Assembly: GCA_003427395.1 (NCBI GenBank)
Contig: BFEA01000744.1
Span: 283,376 to 310,755, forward strand
Direction: 5' to 3'
Source of the DNA: Chara braunii
Taxonomy: Eukaryota > Streptophyta > Charophyceae > Charales > Characeae
DNA length: 27,380 nucleotides
The notes under the pieces were generated by a model. It was not told the origin of the DNA, did not search any database, and saw only the letters and a list, made by a program, of their open reading frames with translations. The first letter of the stretch is position 1. Every line of letters begins with the position of its first letter. A program made the translations under genes and the position numbers. Shown in pieces: positions 8,049-17,265 of the stretch.

Positions 8049-9873
8049 TCGATTGACCCGGTCATATGCCTTCTCTAAATCTAGGAGGAGGACAGCCATA
8101 TCCATTTGTTGATTCTGAATTACTTCCGGGGTTTCAATTGCCGTAACAATGTTGCCGAAAATTCAGCGTCCTTTGATGAAAGCTGCGTGGTCGGACTGCA
8201 CTAAGTTTGGAAGATAGCGTCCCAATCGTCTCGCCAAGACTTTAGCTAATATTTTATATGACACATGAACAGAAATGGGGCGCCAGTTCCGAATTTTGGC
8301 TCTGTCACCGTTCTTGAAGAGGACCGAAATTATACCACGACACATGTTAGCAGCTAGCCTCCCACCCGATAATACCTCATTATAGATCTCCACCAATTTG
8401 TCTCCTACCACATCCCATATGGACAGGTAGAGTTCGGCTGGAAGACCGTCATCCCCTGGTGCTTTAACGCCTGCCATCGCCTCAAGCGCCTCATGCGCTT
8501 AAATGGTTGTGATAGGATGATCTAGGTCTAACTTTCCAGTCGGAGAGAGTCTAGCCTCTGTATTTATCCAATGTTGTGAGTCCTTATGGAGGTCAGATCG
8601 AATGTTAGCTCCCTGTGTCCTGGAGGTCAAAATATCCCTATAATATAGCGCTGCATAATTGCACAGTTCCGTTAGCTCTTTTGCTATCGGAGCGACCTCA
8701 TCAAACGGATGTTTAATTTCTTTCATGGGAACTGTAGACCTTCTTGGGAGCAGTTTATGGAAGGCTTCTTTTGTCATGCGGTCATATACCGCAATACCCT
8801 TGATATGCAAACGATCTGCCCAGACTTCCGACTGTTTACATTGCAACTCATCCCATTCCGTCAACAACCTGTTTCTTTCTTTTTCCCACACCTTCTCTGA
8901 GACCGGGTGTTCGAGCATCCTAGACTCTGCGTATGCTATTCGTTTCTGCAACTCTGGTACTTTTCTGTTGCGCTTGACAGCAAGCAGTGGTGAAATAACG
9001 TCTAACATGTTAGAGAAGATCCGTGAGCCAGAGCTCCACCATTCTGCGGTAGACCGGTAGTCCCGTCGTGCTTTCTCCCAGTCCTTCCAAAATTGTTTCA
9101 TCCACATTTCAAGACCTGGTTCTTTCAGATTTTCGGTATTAAACTGATACAATCCTTTTCCACGCAGGGCTTCCGAAGTATGAAGAGAAATGATCACGGG
9201 TTTATGATCCGAGAGGTAGTGGGCTGATTCATACACCTTGTCCACAGATTGCCATAACGTAGAGGAAATCAAAAAGTAATCCAGCCTACGTTTAGTGATA
9301 CCAGCATTCTCACGGTAGTGAGAAAACCATGTATAGCCTCGAGAATCTGGATGTGATAGTCGAAAGGGATCAATTACCTCTAATTCATCCGTAGTTAAGG
9401 TAAGTGACATTTTATCCCTTATCCTCCTACCCGAGGTATCATCTATTGATATATTCCAGTTGCCCTCAAGGACCAAATGATCTGCTTCTGGAATAATTAG
9501 TAGCAAGTCCTGGAAGAATTTAGCACAAAGATTCTCCTCCGTTGGAGCATAAATTGATGTGAACACCCAGTATGATCCATCTACAAAGCATTTCACCCAA
9601 GACCACCGTCCCCAGATGTCAGAAAAATCGACAATTTCTAATTCTGCTTTCCTATGGATCAGAATCACGGTACCACCTCTCGAACCAATCGCAGGGGGCC
9701 ATAGTTGGGGGGTGTCCCACCAATTGGATAAGACTAAAATTTTTTCCTCGGATAATTTCGTTTCTTGGAGGCACATTATTTGAATATTTTTGTCATACAT
9801 CCACGATTTCAAGCTCTCTCTTTTGTGGCGACCTGCTCCATCTCCCAATCCTCTTACATTCCACGACCCAATC

Positions 9874-11294
9874 CTAAGTTTGCCCATTCACACCCAAACC
9901 CCCAGAAGCAGGTTGGATGTGGGGAGAGCCCTGAGAGTGGGTAGGTAACCGAGCGGTAAGCATTGATCTGATGTACGGGGAGAGCAGTTTCTTGTCTTTC
10001 AAGAGTTTGCCATCATCTTCTGCTAATCGTTCAGCAGATTGCAGAGGAGGCATTTGCAGTCTTCGCAACTCAGTTTTTCGAGATTCCCCAAACCAGGACA
10101 GTGGGAGGAGACGAATACCACCTTCTTCTAATTTTTCCAACTGTCCAACGACAAATCTTGCATCCATAATTGGTACAAAAAATTTAATCCGTTTCCCACC
10201 CCCTTCTGAACTCTCAACAATTAGCCTGGGCATCGACATATCTGGGATAATGCGAAAGAGAAAGCGGTCCTGAATGGCCGTTCTAATCAGTGTGACTAGC
10301 GCAGAGGACATAGGTTGTTCGAGGCCAGGGATACTTACCATCTGCAGCGAGCCATCCGTGGCTGGCCAATCAAGAGCCCACATAGAGTTTCGGGTGTAGG
10401 TGCAGAACGACAGAACTCTGTTCTCAACCAGTTGAAGTTGGCCCTCTTACCAGAGAGGCCGGGGCTCTCCTTTTCCCTGAGGAGCTTCCTGATGTGGCCA
10501 CCACTTTTACCCTTCCAGTGGAGTCCTCTGATCTCAGAAGTGAGGAGTCAGAGGCTTCCCCCCTTTCATGTAATCCGCTTGCAATGAAGCTCCCTTCCAT
10601 GTCGAGTCGTCGTTGCTTTCCAGGAGTGCCTGATCGTGGTCTTGGTGGAAACGTGCTGTCCTTGTGTAGACGAGTGGAGTCCCTTCCTGGAACTTCTCCA
10701 AAGTCGTTGTTGACAGAGATGCCACCTCCTATTGCCATTCCTGCCGGGGGCTGCTCCATCTGCCCCGCCAGCAGCACCTCATGTCACTCCTCCCCCACCT
10801 CTTCCCATCTGAAGAGGGTACGAGAGGGTGGTCGGTTGGTGTCCCCGTATTCCTGACGCTTCACCTGATGTTCCGTGTTGCTGAGGTTGGGTCATACCAA
10901 ACGGAGGGGGGACGTATCCCCCCTGCTGTAAAGCTTGGTGTGCCATCCAGGCCATGAACGCATGTCCCGCCCAGCTTGGCATGCCATACTGAGCTAGGTA
11001 AGGGGGTTGCATCTGATTCACTGGTTGACTTCCCTTCTGACCAGCAGTTTGACCGCCGAGGCTAGCTTGATGGAGTGGAGAGAACGCTGGGTTGAGGTGA
11101 GAATTGACGTACGGTTGACCTCCAAATTGAGTGTTGGATGGTTCCATATGAAGTGCTGCAAGGGAAGGAGAGAGTCCCAAGGGGCCCATTGGACCACGGT
11201 ATGCTTGATTTGTTGACACCTGTTGGCCGCCACTTCGTTCTGGTTGGCTACTCTGTTGTTGCTGTCTCGTCCCTCGCCGACATTCGTTGTCCAT
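9874..11294 (-). pseudogene. LINE ORF1 (RNA-binding-type protein), three frameshifted pieces
   Basis: On the minus strand an ATG at 11294 starts a Gln/Pro/Gly-rich segment (MDNECRRGTRQQQQSS...) open to 10779. The frame then shifts within a G-rich run near 10795, and a Ser/Arg-rich segment is open to 10424. A second shift leads to the conserved-looking C-terminal part (10383-9874; residues include GLEQPMSS, RFLFRIIPDMSMPRLIV and KLEEGGIRLLPLSWFG). The last part resembles a compact alpha/beta domain like the DUF4283-type regions of plant LINE ORF1s, from memory only. No CCHC knuckle was seen. The stop overlaps the ORF2 start by 14 nt, a layout compatible with termination-reinitiation. ORF1 identity rests mainly on position. 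Confidence 0.7.
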
Positions 11295-11318
11295 ATGAAA
11301 GAAGGCTCGGCATCGTCG

Positions 11319-12102
11319 ACTATATACGGATTGCATACAGACTATGTACATGGATTACATACAGACTATGTACATAGATTACGTACAGATATTGCTTACA
11401 GACCTACATACGTACTATGTAAATAGATTACGTACATTCTATGTACATAGATTACATACAGACGATGTATGGACTATGACTATATACGGATTGCATAAAG
11501 ACTATGTACATGGATTACATACAGACTATGTACGGATATTGCATACAGACTATGGACATGGATTACATACAGACTACATACAGAGATTACATACAGACTA
11601 CATACAGAGATTACATACAGACTATGTACCTCTATTTAACGTGATGCGGCGCATCACGTGCATGCGGATTACATACAGACTATGTACACAGATTACGTAC
11701 AGATATTGCATACAGACTTGCATACGTACTATGTAAATAGATTACGTACAAATGTACATAGATTACATACAGACGATGTACAGACTATGACGATAAATGG
11801 ATTGCATAAAGTACATAGATTACATACAGGCGATGTACAGACCATGACTATATACGGATTGCATAAAGACTATGTACATGGATTACATACAGACTGGATT
11901 GCATAAAGACTATGTTCATGGATTACATACAGACTGGATTGCATAAAGACTATGTACATGGATTACATACAGACTATGTACATATATTACGTACAGATAT
12001 TGCATACAGACTATGGGCATGGATTACATACAGACTACATACAGAGATTACATACGGACTATGTACCCCTATTCAATGGGATGCGCCGCATCACGTGCAT
12101 GC
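11319..12102. repeat. 24-bp tandem array with higher-order structure
   Basis: Degenerate copies of a 24-bp unit, roughly GATTACATACAGACTATGTACATG, fill the stretch. Two larger blocks each end in the same cap, an inverted repeat GTGATGCGGCGCATCAC (11641-11657; variant at 12078-12093) followed by GTGCATGCG. The cap spacing is about 436 bp. Phrases such as GACTATATACGGATTGCATA recur at 11319, 11478 and 11847. Because 24 is a multiple of three, the plus strand stays open and reads an octapeptide repeat (LHTDYVHG-like) of up to 130 residues. I regard this as a by-product of the repeat. The array directly abuts the LINE 5' end and may be its 5'UTR. Confidence 0.9.
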
Positions 12103-13479
12103 GAATGCGTGCGTGTGCGCAACTTGCTCACACGTGATGTGCCTCAAGTATGCTATATACAAATAACATACTGATGTGACTGAGGGCAGGCCATGGGCTG
12201 CCACATGTTAGACCTTGACCTCGATTAGACACTGCATGTGGGGGCTCTAGAAGGGGTACAGTACGTACAAAATCCTGGGGGCCATGATGGGTTAGCGCTT
12301 GGGTTCAGTCATGAAATGATCATGCCTGGGGTCAGAAAGGGCCCATCTGGCATGAGCTTCAACCGGCGGTGGGTGATTGTCTTGCCCAGTGCTGAAGTAG
12401 TACCAGCAACTGATGTCCGGTGGATCCGTTGGAATGTGGTAGATCCGGCGTGGTTATTTTTCACGTGTTTGTCTAATGCAAGCTGATACATCCTCAGTTG
12501 AGCGATGTAGGGGGAGCCAAGGATTTGCAAAGTGATGAAAAGGAGTCGAATGGACAATGGAGTGTCAGCAAAGCATCAACAAGCAATGTACATCCAGATA
12601 CATATGAAAATAGCACAATATAGCGCAGCGGAAGACTCAAAGATATGACCTGACCTATCCGAGACTGACGCGATACACCACACAGGTGAGAGAGGGAGGA
12701 TGGACCGCATACATGGAAGAAAGGTCCCTCCTTGCACACGCATATTGGGGAGATACCACGGATGAAGAGATGGTGGAGAGGCGAGACAAAGATGGAGGTG
12801 AGGGAGAAGACCAAGATCGCAATAGCGAAGTCCAAAAATAGTCTCCCTGCCGAATGTCCAATCAATGTCTGCCACAAAAATGCTGAATCAGATCCTGGGC
12901 CTCATGCCCAATGTAAAGAAGGAGGAAGGGGGGGGGAGATGGAGGGCGAGAGAAGAAGAAGATGTTGTCCTCCTCGCTATCTCACCTGCAGGTAACTGCT
13001 GCCATGTACTAGCTGCTGCTGCGCATCCTCTGTGATGCAGGTGCGCTGGCACGCAGACCAGCTATGGCGCCCAGGTAGGATCTCCGCCGATGTGGGTATG
13101 TCCTCTGCCTCACTCCCTACCTACACCTCGTCCTCTACCTCCAGCGTCGCGCTGTAGCGCTGCTCCAGCAGCTTGTCGCCCAAGAAGTGAGCTACTCGAA
13201 CTGTGTGTCTGCCCTGGCCTGGCCCAGCTATAAGTAGCGCTGGGCCTCGCGGATGTGCCTCTGTGTGCCGCTGGTCCTAGGCCGAAAACGTGGCCTACTG
13301 GGTCTGGGTCCCGACCGACGTTCGCTACTGGATGAGCACGAACCTGGCCCAAACGGGCCTGCCTTCGAGTGAACAAGGCTCAAGCGTGGCCTTTGTCCGA
13401 GCAGACCTCTTGTCTGTTCGGACGAACTGCAAGTCCGAGACGACGCCTGAACAGAAAAAAATAGGACAGCAATTTCAGC
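12103..13479. other. Unrecognised stretch, no convincing gene
   Basis: Open frames up to about 127 codons occur (for example minus 12877-12494 and plus 12238-12486) but none has a recognisable domain, and overlapping frames are equally long. A G/GA-rich tract lies at about 12923-12963. 13000-13450 is GC-rich with repeated GGCCT/CTGGCC words. It could be decayed repeat or intron. Confidence 0.4.
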
Positions 13480-13503
13480 AAATAAATAAATAAATAAATG
13501 AAT
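13480..13503. repeat. (AAAT)n microsatellite
   Basis: About five AAAT units followed by GAATGAATG. Confidence 0.9.
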
Positions 13504-13710
13504 GCTGCCTCAAATCGAAACCTGCGGCCCTAAGGCCGGCCGTGGGCCTCCAGGGCGCTTGTCTGAGGTGCGTGCGGCCTGGGGGCCCCCAGTAACCGTC
13601 GGGCTCCCAAAATGGGGCCCATGTGCAGGCTCAGCATGTAACGGAACCATAGGATGAGAACACGAAAATTTTTGAAATGCAAAACCTCATAGAAGACCAA
13701 GCCTGAGTGA

Positions 13711-13824
13711 GGGCACACTAGCACTATCTTAAATGTATCTGACCATATTTACGACCCTACCTGTCTGCATCTGGCCGCAATTCCGTCCAGAAATAAGTGA
13801 GAAAGTGCTAGTGTGAGTATGCCC
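13711..13824. mobile_element. MITE copy 2 (114 bp, inverted relative to copy 1, TGA target duplication)
   Basis: It starts GGGCACACTAGCAC and ends GTGCTAGTGTGAGTATGCCC. The left TIR lacks about six bases relative to the right one. It is flanked by TGA at 13708-13710 and TGA at 13825-13827. Its reverse complement carries the copy 1 internal words GGACGGAATTGCGG and AGATACATTTAAGATAG in the same order, so the two are the same family. Confidence 0.75.
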
Positions 13825-13827
13825 TGA

Positions 13828-15120
13828 ATTATGGAAGCTGCGCGCCAAGCTTTGCCAAAGGACCAGCGCGGCATTTTTTTTATCTTTTGGCTGGCACTGC
13901 CAGCCGTTTTGGTCTGATGGCGCCTGGCCTCCGAAGAATCTGGTGTAGGTTACACCGCATTCTTAGGAGGTTTCGAGTCTGCTTGTGAAAGGTACTGGTT
14001 ATCAAAAAAAGAAAAAGCCACATTCAGTCATCGGAGATCACACCCACAGTGCGAACCCTCTGAGTTCTCTCACAGGGGTTAAGTACATACTACTACCCTG
14101 CGGCCGTGAAGCTTATTCTGCAACACAAGGAGGGGGCATGCCTGCGTATATCCCTTGGAGCATGACCAGCACGAGCTCCGAAGAACACAGACTGTGGGAA
14201 TGACGCCTACAGCACATGCCTTCTGAGTCCATTCGACTCTATCGACAAAAATCCTAAGCCACTGCAATCAACCCCCATTTGTGCCAAGGAATGACGCAAA
14301 TTTGTAGCTTGTTCTGCTCATGACACACCAGGATCACCATTGCTCAAGAAGGAAAGAGCATGCTGGGCCCCGATTTCCATGTTGCAATCGGATATGGGGC
14401 CAGCCTATCGGATGGAAAAGCGCTGAGTCTGTGGGTTGCAGTCTTATGCTTCCACATCAGGAACAAGAACCAGAAAACGAGGCCACGGAATGCCACTGCC
14501 CTGGAGTATTCGGCGGAAAGAATCTCAAGTTGCAGACGTAAACTCATCCATCTGGTGAAAACAAAGGGAGCCTATGCGCTAATCGGGGTGGGAGTTGGAG
14601 GAGGGGTCGTTGCGGTTCAAACCGCCAGTCTGATTTTTGTAGAGTTATGGAGTCTGCTTAATGGAGCCTGAAGCACTGATTGAAAAGTTTTTGGCCCACT
14701 GGTAGCACCGGAGAGCAAAATTTTGTCCCATACTGCCGACCCCTTGGAGGGCAGTAGGTCGAGTCATCCCATGGCCAGCATGTATGCCGCCATGGTCTGT
14801 GGATTTTGGCAAGGGGGGACGTATTTCATGCAATTTCCGGGGCAGATCGCCGGATACACAAGGTCCTTTGCGACGACGATCCATGCCTTCTGTTCAGTGG
14901 TGGACAGTCGCACGGGCGCATTGTGAATGCCAGATGTCGTTCCTGCTATAACCTGTCACAGTGATCGCTCAGTGGGGCTGGCCTGAAAGGTGTATGCTGA
15001 TGCATGGAAGACTTGCGTATTCCTTGGGAATTTTAGAGTCCGACACAAATGGTTAACAGGTACCCCCACTTTTCACCCCTAGGCTAACCTTCACAACCCT
15101 GAAAAGTGCAGTGGGGATCA
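13828..15120. other. Unrecognised stretch with one hydrophobic open frame
   Basis: Mostly unrecognised. A plus-strand open frame at 14360-14671 ends in a glycine-rich hydrophobic segment (ALIGVGVGGGVVAVQTASLIF) that could be one membrane helix near a C-terminus. No homolog is recognised, so it is not called as a gene. A short perfect hairpin GGCTGGCA-C-TGCCAGCC lies near 13888. Confidence 0.35.
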
Positions 15121-15412
15121 TGTTTTTTTTTTTTTTGCCCTGTTTTGTTTTTGGTCAACCTTTGTATGTGCCAAGTTTGGTGTTTGTTGGGTTCGTGGAG
15201 ATGGTTGTTTTGGGCAGTGGTGAAACTCGTGAAAATCGACAAATTGAAATGTTGGTGAAATTTCATGAAAGTGCACTTTTGGCTTGCTGTTTTGTATGTT
15301 TTTAATTACTTTTTTTCGGTTTTCTTTTTGGAATAAGTTATTAAGAAGTGCACTCTACAGATTGGTGTGAAGTATGGTTAAAATGGCCCTTTGGTTTTCT
15401 TATAAATGGGGG
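15121..15412 (+). repeat. Dispersed T-rich repeat, copy 1
   Basis: It aligns along most of its length with the reverse complement of about 25000-25298. Shared words are a T run, GCC(C/T)GTTTTG, TCAA-CTTGT-GTACCAA-TTTGGT-like steps, CATGAAAGTGCACTTTTG, CTTGCTGTTTT, GGTTAAAATG, CCCTT and TTATAAATGG. The identity is moderate by eye. Both copies keep an open frame containing the same peptide core HESALL-x-CCF; this may simply follow from DNA similarity. The family is unknown to me. Confidence 0.75.
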
Positions 15413-15599
15413 TGAAAGTTTGGGGGTCGGTTAACCTTCTGTCCACCCCTATGGACAGCTACTTTCGCATGCGCATTATTCTTACCACCATCATTTGATC
15501 GCTTGTTTGTTGGTTGTGTCGGTTGCATGCTGCTGGCATGTTGGCGATTGTTGGGTCTGAAAACTACATGTGCCTGCGGTCGCCGCATTTGGATCTCAG

Positions 15600-15851
15600 A
15601 AAGCTGCTCAAAAGGCGTTGGAGGAAGCACTTGCTGGAAAGAAGATAAAGTGGGCGGATGAGGGAAAGGACGAAGGCGGAGGAGGGGATGGGAGTCGAGG
15701 AGGAGGAGGTGGCGGAGGAGGGGGAGGGTGGGGCTGGGGAGGTTCTGGTGGCGGGGGGCGTAGCGGCATTGGGCCCGGTGGAGGAGGCTTCAGTGAGGCC
15801 ATGGATGAGTTCAAGCAGGTGGTTCTGGCGATCTGTGGAATGACGGTCTTG
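15600..15851 (+). CDS. Putative internal exon of a glycine-rich host protein (partial)
   Basis: The open frame across 15570-15917 shows protein-like composition only up to a strong donor. The TTG codon ending at 15851 is followed by GTAAGTGAC. A CAG at 15597-15599 could be the acceptor, giving a phase 0/0 exon of 252 nt and 84 residues. The peptide has an amphipathic start (KAAQKALEEALAGKKIKWAD), a charged linker, a run of about 45 mostly glycine residues with Trp/Arg/Ser, and then FSEAMDEFKQVVLAICGMTVL, a weakly hydrophobic segment that the next exon may extend as a membrane helix. Gly-rich linkers before a single membrane segment occur in some plastid membrane proteins, but I cannot name a family. 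The flanking exons were not found. The acceptor lacks a good pyrimidine tract, so the 5' limit is uncertain. Confidence 0.42.
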
Positions 15852-15860
15852 GTAAGTGAC
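15852..15860 (+). promoter_or_regulatory. Candidate 5' splice site
   Basis: TTG|GTAAGTGAC matches the plant donor consensus through +5 and falls in frame at the end of the protein-like stretch. Confidence 0.45.
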
Positions 15861-16056
15861 ATTGCAGCCACAGCTTTCTATTCTATGAGCTTGAAATGCT
15901 GTGCCAGGGGTTTTTAACTTCTAATGTACTGATGCTTGTTGAAACCTCTTTTTTTAACTACATATAGTCAAACAGAGCTGCCCGGTAAACCGTAGGCAGA
16001 GAGGGAGAAGAGAACAACAAACGAGGGGTTGTATATATATATATAAAAAAACAGCT

Positions 16057-16146
16057 GTCCTTCGGGACATCCGTTAAAATTGGAACGATGCAGTGAAGAT
16101 TAGCATGGCCCCTGCGCAAGGATGACACACATAAATCGAGAAATGG

Positions 16147-16154
<8 letters not shown>
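16057..16154 (+). pseudogene. U6 spliceosomal snRNA retrocopy
   Basis: These 98 nt follow U6 snRNA almost base for base. They have the 5' hairpin GTCCTTCGGGAC (one pair shorter than I expect for plant U6), AAAATTGGAACGAT, GATTAGCATGGCCCC with the catalytic AGC intact, TGCGCAAGGATGACAC, and the 3' AAATCGAGAAATGGTCC. The universally conserved ACAGAGA box, which pairs with the 5' splice site, reads GCAGTGA. The 3' end runs into a poly(A) tract instead of the oligo-T needed for RNA polymerase III termination. The TA repeat upstream is not a well-spaced TATA box, and no upstream sequence element was seen. It is a processed pseudogene, most likely made by LINE machinery. Confidence 0.93.
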
Positions 16155-16180
<26 letters not shown>

Positions 16181-16190
16181 NAAAAAAAAA
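16155..16190 (+). repeat. Poly(A) tail of the U6 retrocopy, with one N
   Basis: 35 adenines and one undetermined base at 16181, directly joined to the U6 3' end. The N suggests assembly or polishing uncertainty in the homopolymer. Confidence 0.95.
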
Positions 16191-16196
16191 GCTGTC

Positions 16197-16674
16197 TTCT
16201 CCTCATACATGGGGGACACGCTGTATTTTTTGCTACCTATTTTCTTCTCTCAATCCTGTATCTACCTCGCCCTAGCCACCTACCTAATGAGTTACCTCTA
16301 AGACTATGCCTTCACCATAGTCACTACAGTTACCTATAAGAACTTGGGTACAAGCCGTATGAATGATGTGTGAGCAGGTTGAAGAGATTCGTAACGGGCC
16401 TCAGCAGCTTGTCAGAAATTGATCTTATTCCGGAGGAAGCAATTTCTCTATTCCGGAGTCTGCCTTAAATCTACCAACCATGGCTTATCTCAAGGTTATG
16501 GGTCTATTACTCCCTAACTCTGCTCTGTGCGGGGAGCAGCACCCAAGCTCCTAACACCTGGCATGGGCTGGAAAGTGAGGTAGCGACACTTCCACAAGCA
16601 ACCAGGAGGGACAAGCCAACTTTCTCAGTCGGTGAACCCGAAGTATGCCACACAGAGGGTCGTGAGGAATCAAA
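16197..16674. other. Probable SINE body, otherwise unrecognised
   Basis: On the minus strand this lies 3' of the tRNA-like head at 16675-16747, so at least part may be the body of that SINE. I could not find its 3' end or a target duplication. No gene was seen. Confidence 0.3.
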
Positions 16675-16747
16675 TGGATGCCGTGGAGAACCGAACCCAC
16701 GACCTCCTGTGTACCACTTACGTGCTCAACCAACTGAGCTAGGCCGC
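16675..16747 (-). mobile_element. tRNA-derived SINE head (or decayed tRNA gene)
   Basis: The minus strand reads GCGGCC-TAGCTCAGTTGGTTGAGC, a near-perfect RNA polymerase III A box (TRGCNNAGYNGG). It continues to GGGTTCGGTTCTCC, a B box with one change from GGTTCRANNCC. The A-to-B spacing is that of a tRNA. The acceptor stem does not pair (5' GCGGCCT against a 3' end in GGCATCC) and no clean anticodon stem forms. It is therefore not a working tRNA; a SINE promoter head is the better reading. Confidence 0.72.
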
Positions 16748-17265
16748 TTGGCCTTTGTTTATATTTTCTGTTATTTGTAATCAGTAACTTGATGGGCTAA
16801 CCATCTAGGAGAGCCCAGGGAATGCCAATGCAATAGAGTATCGCATGGACTAAGGGTCGACACTGTGCCACATGTTTCCGCTAAGATAGAATGAACTTGT
16901 TTTTTGGTATGACCAGGTTCTTGTGCTTTAAGCATAAACAGTGCTAGTCGGTGCTGCCACTTTGGCTGAGGATGATGGGGTGTGTTATCATCCTGGGCAA
17001 TTTCGAAGTGCAAATTCAGGAGAAAGTACAATGCCGTCCAATCGCAAAAGAAGTGAATGAACTTGAGAGGAGAGAGAGAGGGAAAGAAGAAGAAGAAGAG
17101 GAAGTACAACAGCAACATACCAATGATAATTCCCCCTTCTTCTTCCCAACCAACTCCTCATCTCCTCCTCTCTTATTCAAGCAACAAATAATAATAATAA
17201 TAATGATGAATGGCTGAACCAGAATCCATGTCTGAATCCCTCTTCTCCTGCTAGCATAATATGAG
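16748..17265. other. Unrecognised stretch with purine and ATA tracts
   Basis: No gene recognised. A GA/GAAGAA-rich tract lies at about 17065-17103 and an (ATA)n tract near 17188-17202. Confidence 0.4.

Larger units (their letters stand above)
5658..9887 (-). pseudogene. LINE ORF2: AP endonuclease / reverse transcriptase / zf-RVT polyprotein, broken
   Basis: The first open segment (9887-8499, 462 residues) is an exonuclease-endonuclease-phosphatase domain. It has SWNVRG (residues 8-13), LQETKL (E42), SIYAPTE (111-117), RLDYFLIS (201-208) and SDHKPV (226-231). The expected GDxN active-site Asp is Asn (GNWN, residue 143). After an in-frame TAA (8499-8501) the reverse transcriptase follows: APGDDGLPAELY, WRPIS and palm motif A DLEKAYDRV (about 8061-8093). 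An in-frame TGA lies at 8163-8165. The motif B region is replaced by the palindrome at 7860-8048, and the FADD box reads FAVV (7752-7763). Further down are frameshifts near 7370, several stops at 7200-6840, a zf-RVT C-x2-C-x8-H-x4-C (about 6077-6130) reachable only in another frame, and a conserved C-terminal segment FAVIWQGRNDRIF. The start ATG lies 14 nt inside ORF1. It cannot make a working protein. Confidence 0.92.
4999..11318 (-). mobile_element. L1-type LINE (non-LTR retrotransposon), near full length, dead
   Basis: Read on the minus strand, the parts come in canonical order: ORF1 (about 11294 to 9874), ORF2 (9887 to about 5658) with AP-type endonuclease, reverse transcriptase and zf-RVT region, a ~660-bp 3'UTR, AATAAA and a poly(A) run. 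Both ORFs are interrupted. The 5' limit is set at about 11318 because a 24-bp tandem array starts there; if that array is a 5'UTR the element is longer. I found no convincing target-site duplication. An AP endonuclease plus a two-ORF layout with poly(A) tail is typical of plant and algal L1-clade elements. Confidence 0.9.
16045..16193 (+). mobile_element. Retroposed insertion carrying the U6 copy, with candidate target duplication
   Basis: AAAAAAACAGCT (16045-16056) immediately precedes the RNA start, and AAAAAAAAAGCT (16182-16193) closes the poly(A) run: 11 of 12 bases match. An A-rich target next to a TATATA tract fits LINE endonuclease nicking. The adenines make the duplication length uncertain. 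Confidence 0.5.

Noticed and set aside
12181-12194. GAGGGCAGGCCA resembling the LINE 3' flank GAGGGGCACGCCA as a target duplication
   Set aside because: There are too many mismatches and gaps to accept as a target-site duplication.
15608-15871. Proline-rich minus-strand frame
   Set aside because: It is antisense of the glycine-rich exon; the plus strand has the splice donor.
16031-16044. TATATATA tract as a TATA box for the U6 copy
   Set aside because: It lies too close to the RNA start compared with plant U6 promoters, and the gene body and 3' end show a retrocopy; it is more simply the A/T-rich insertion site.
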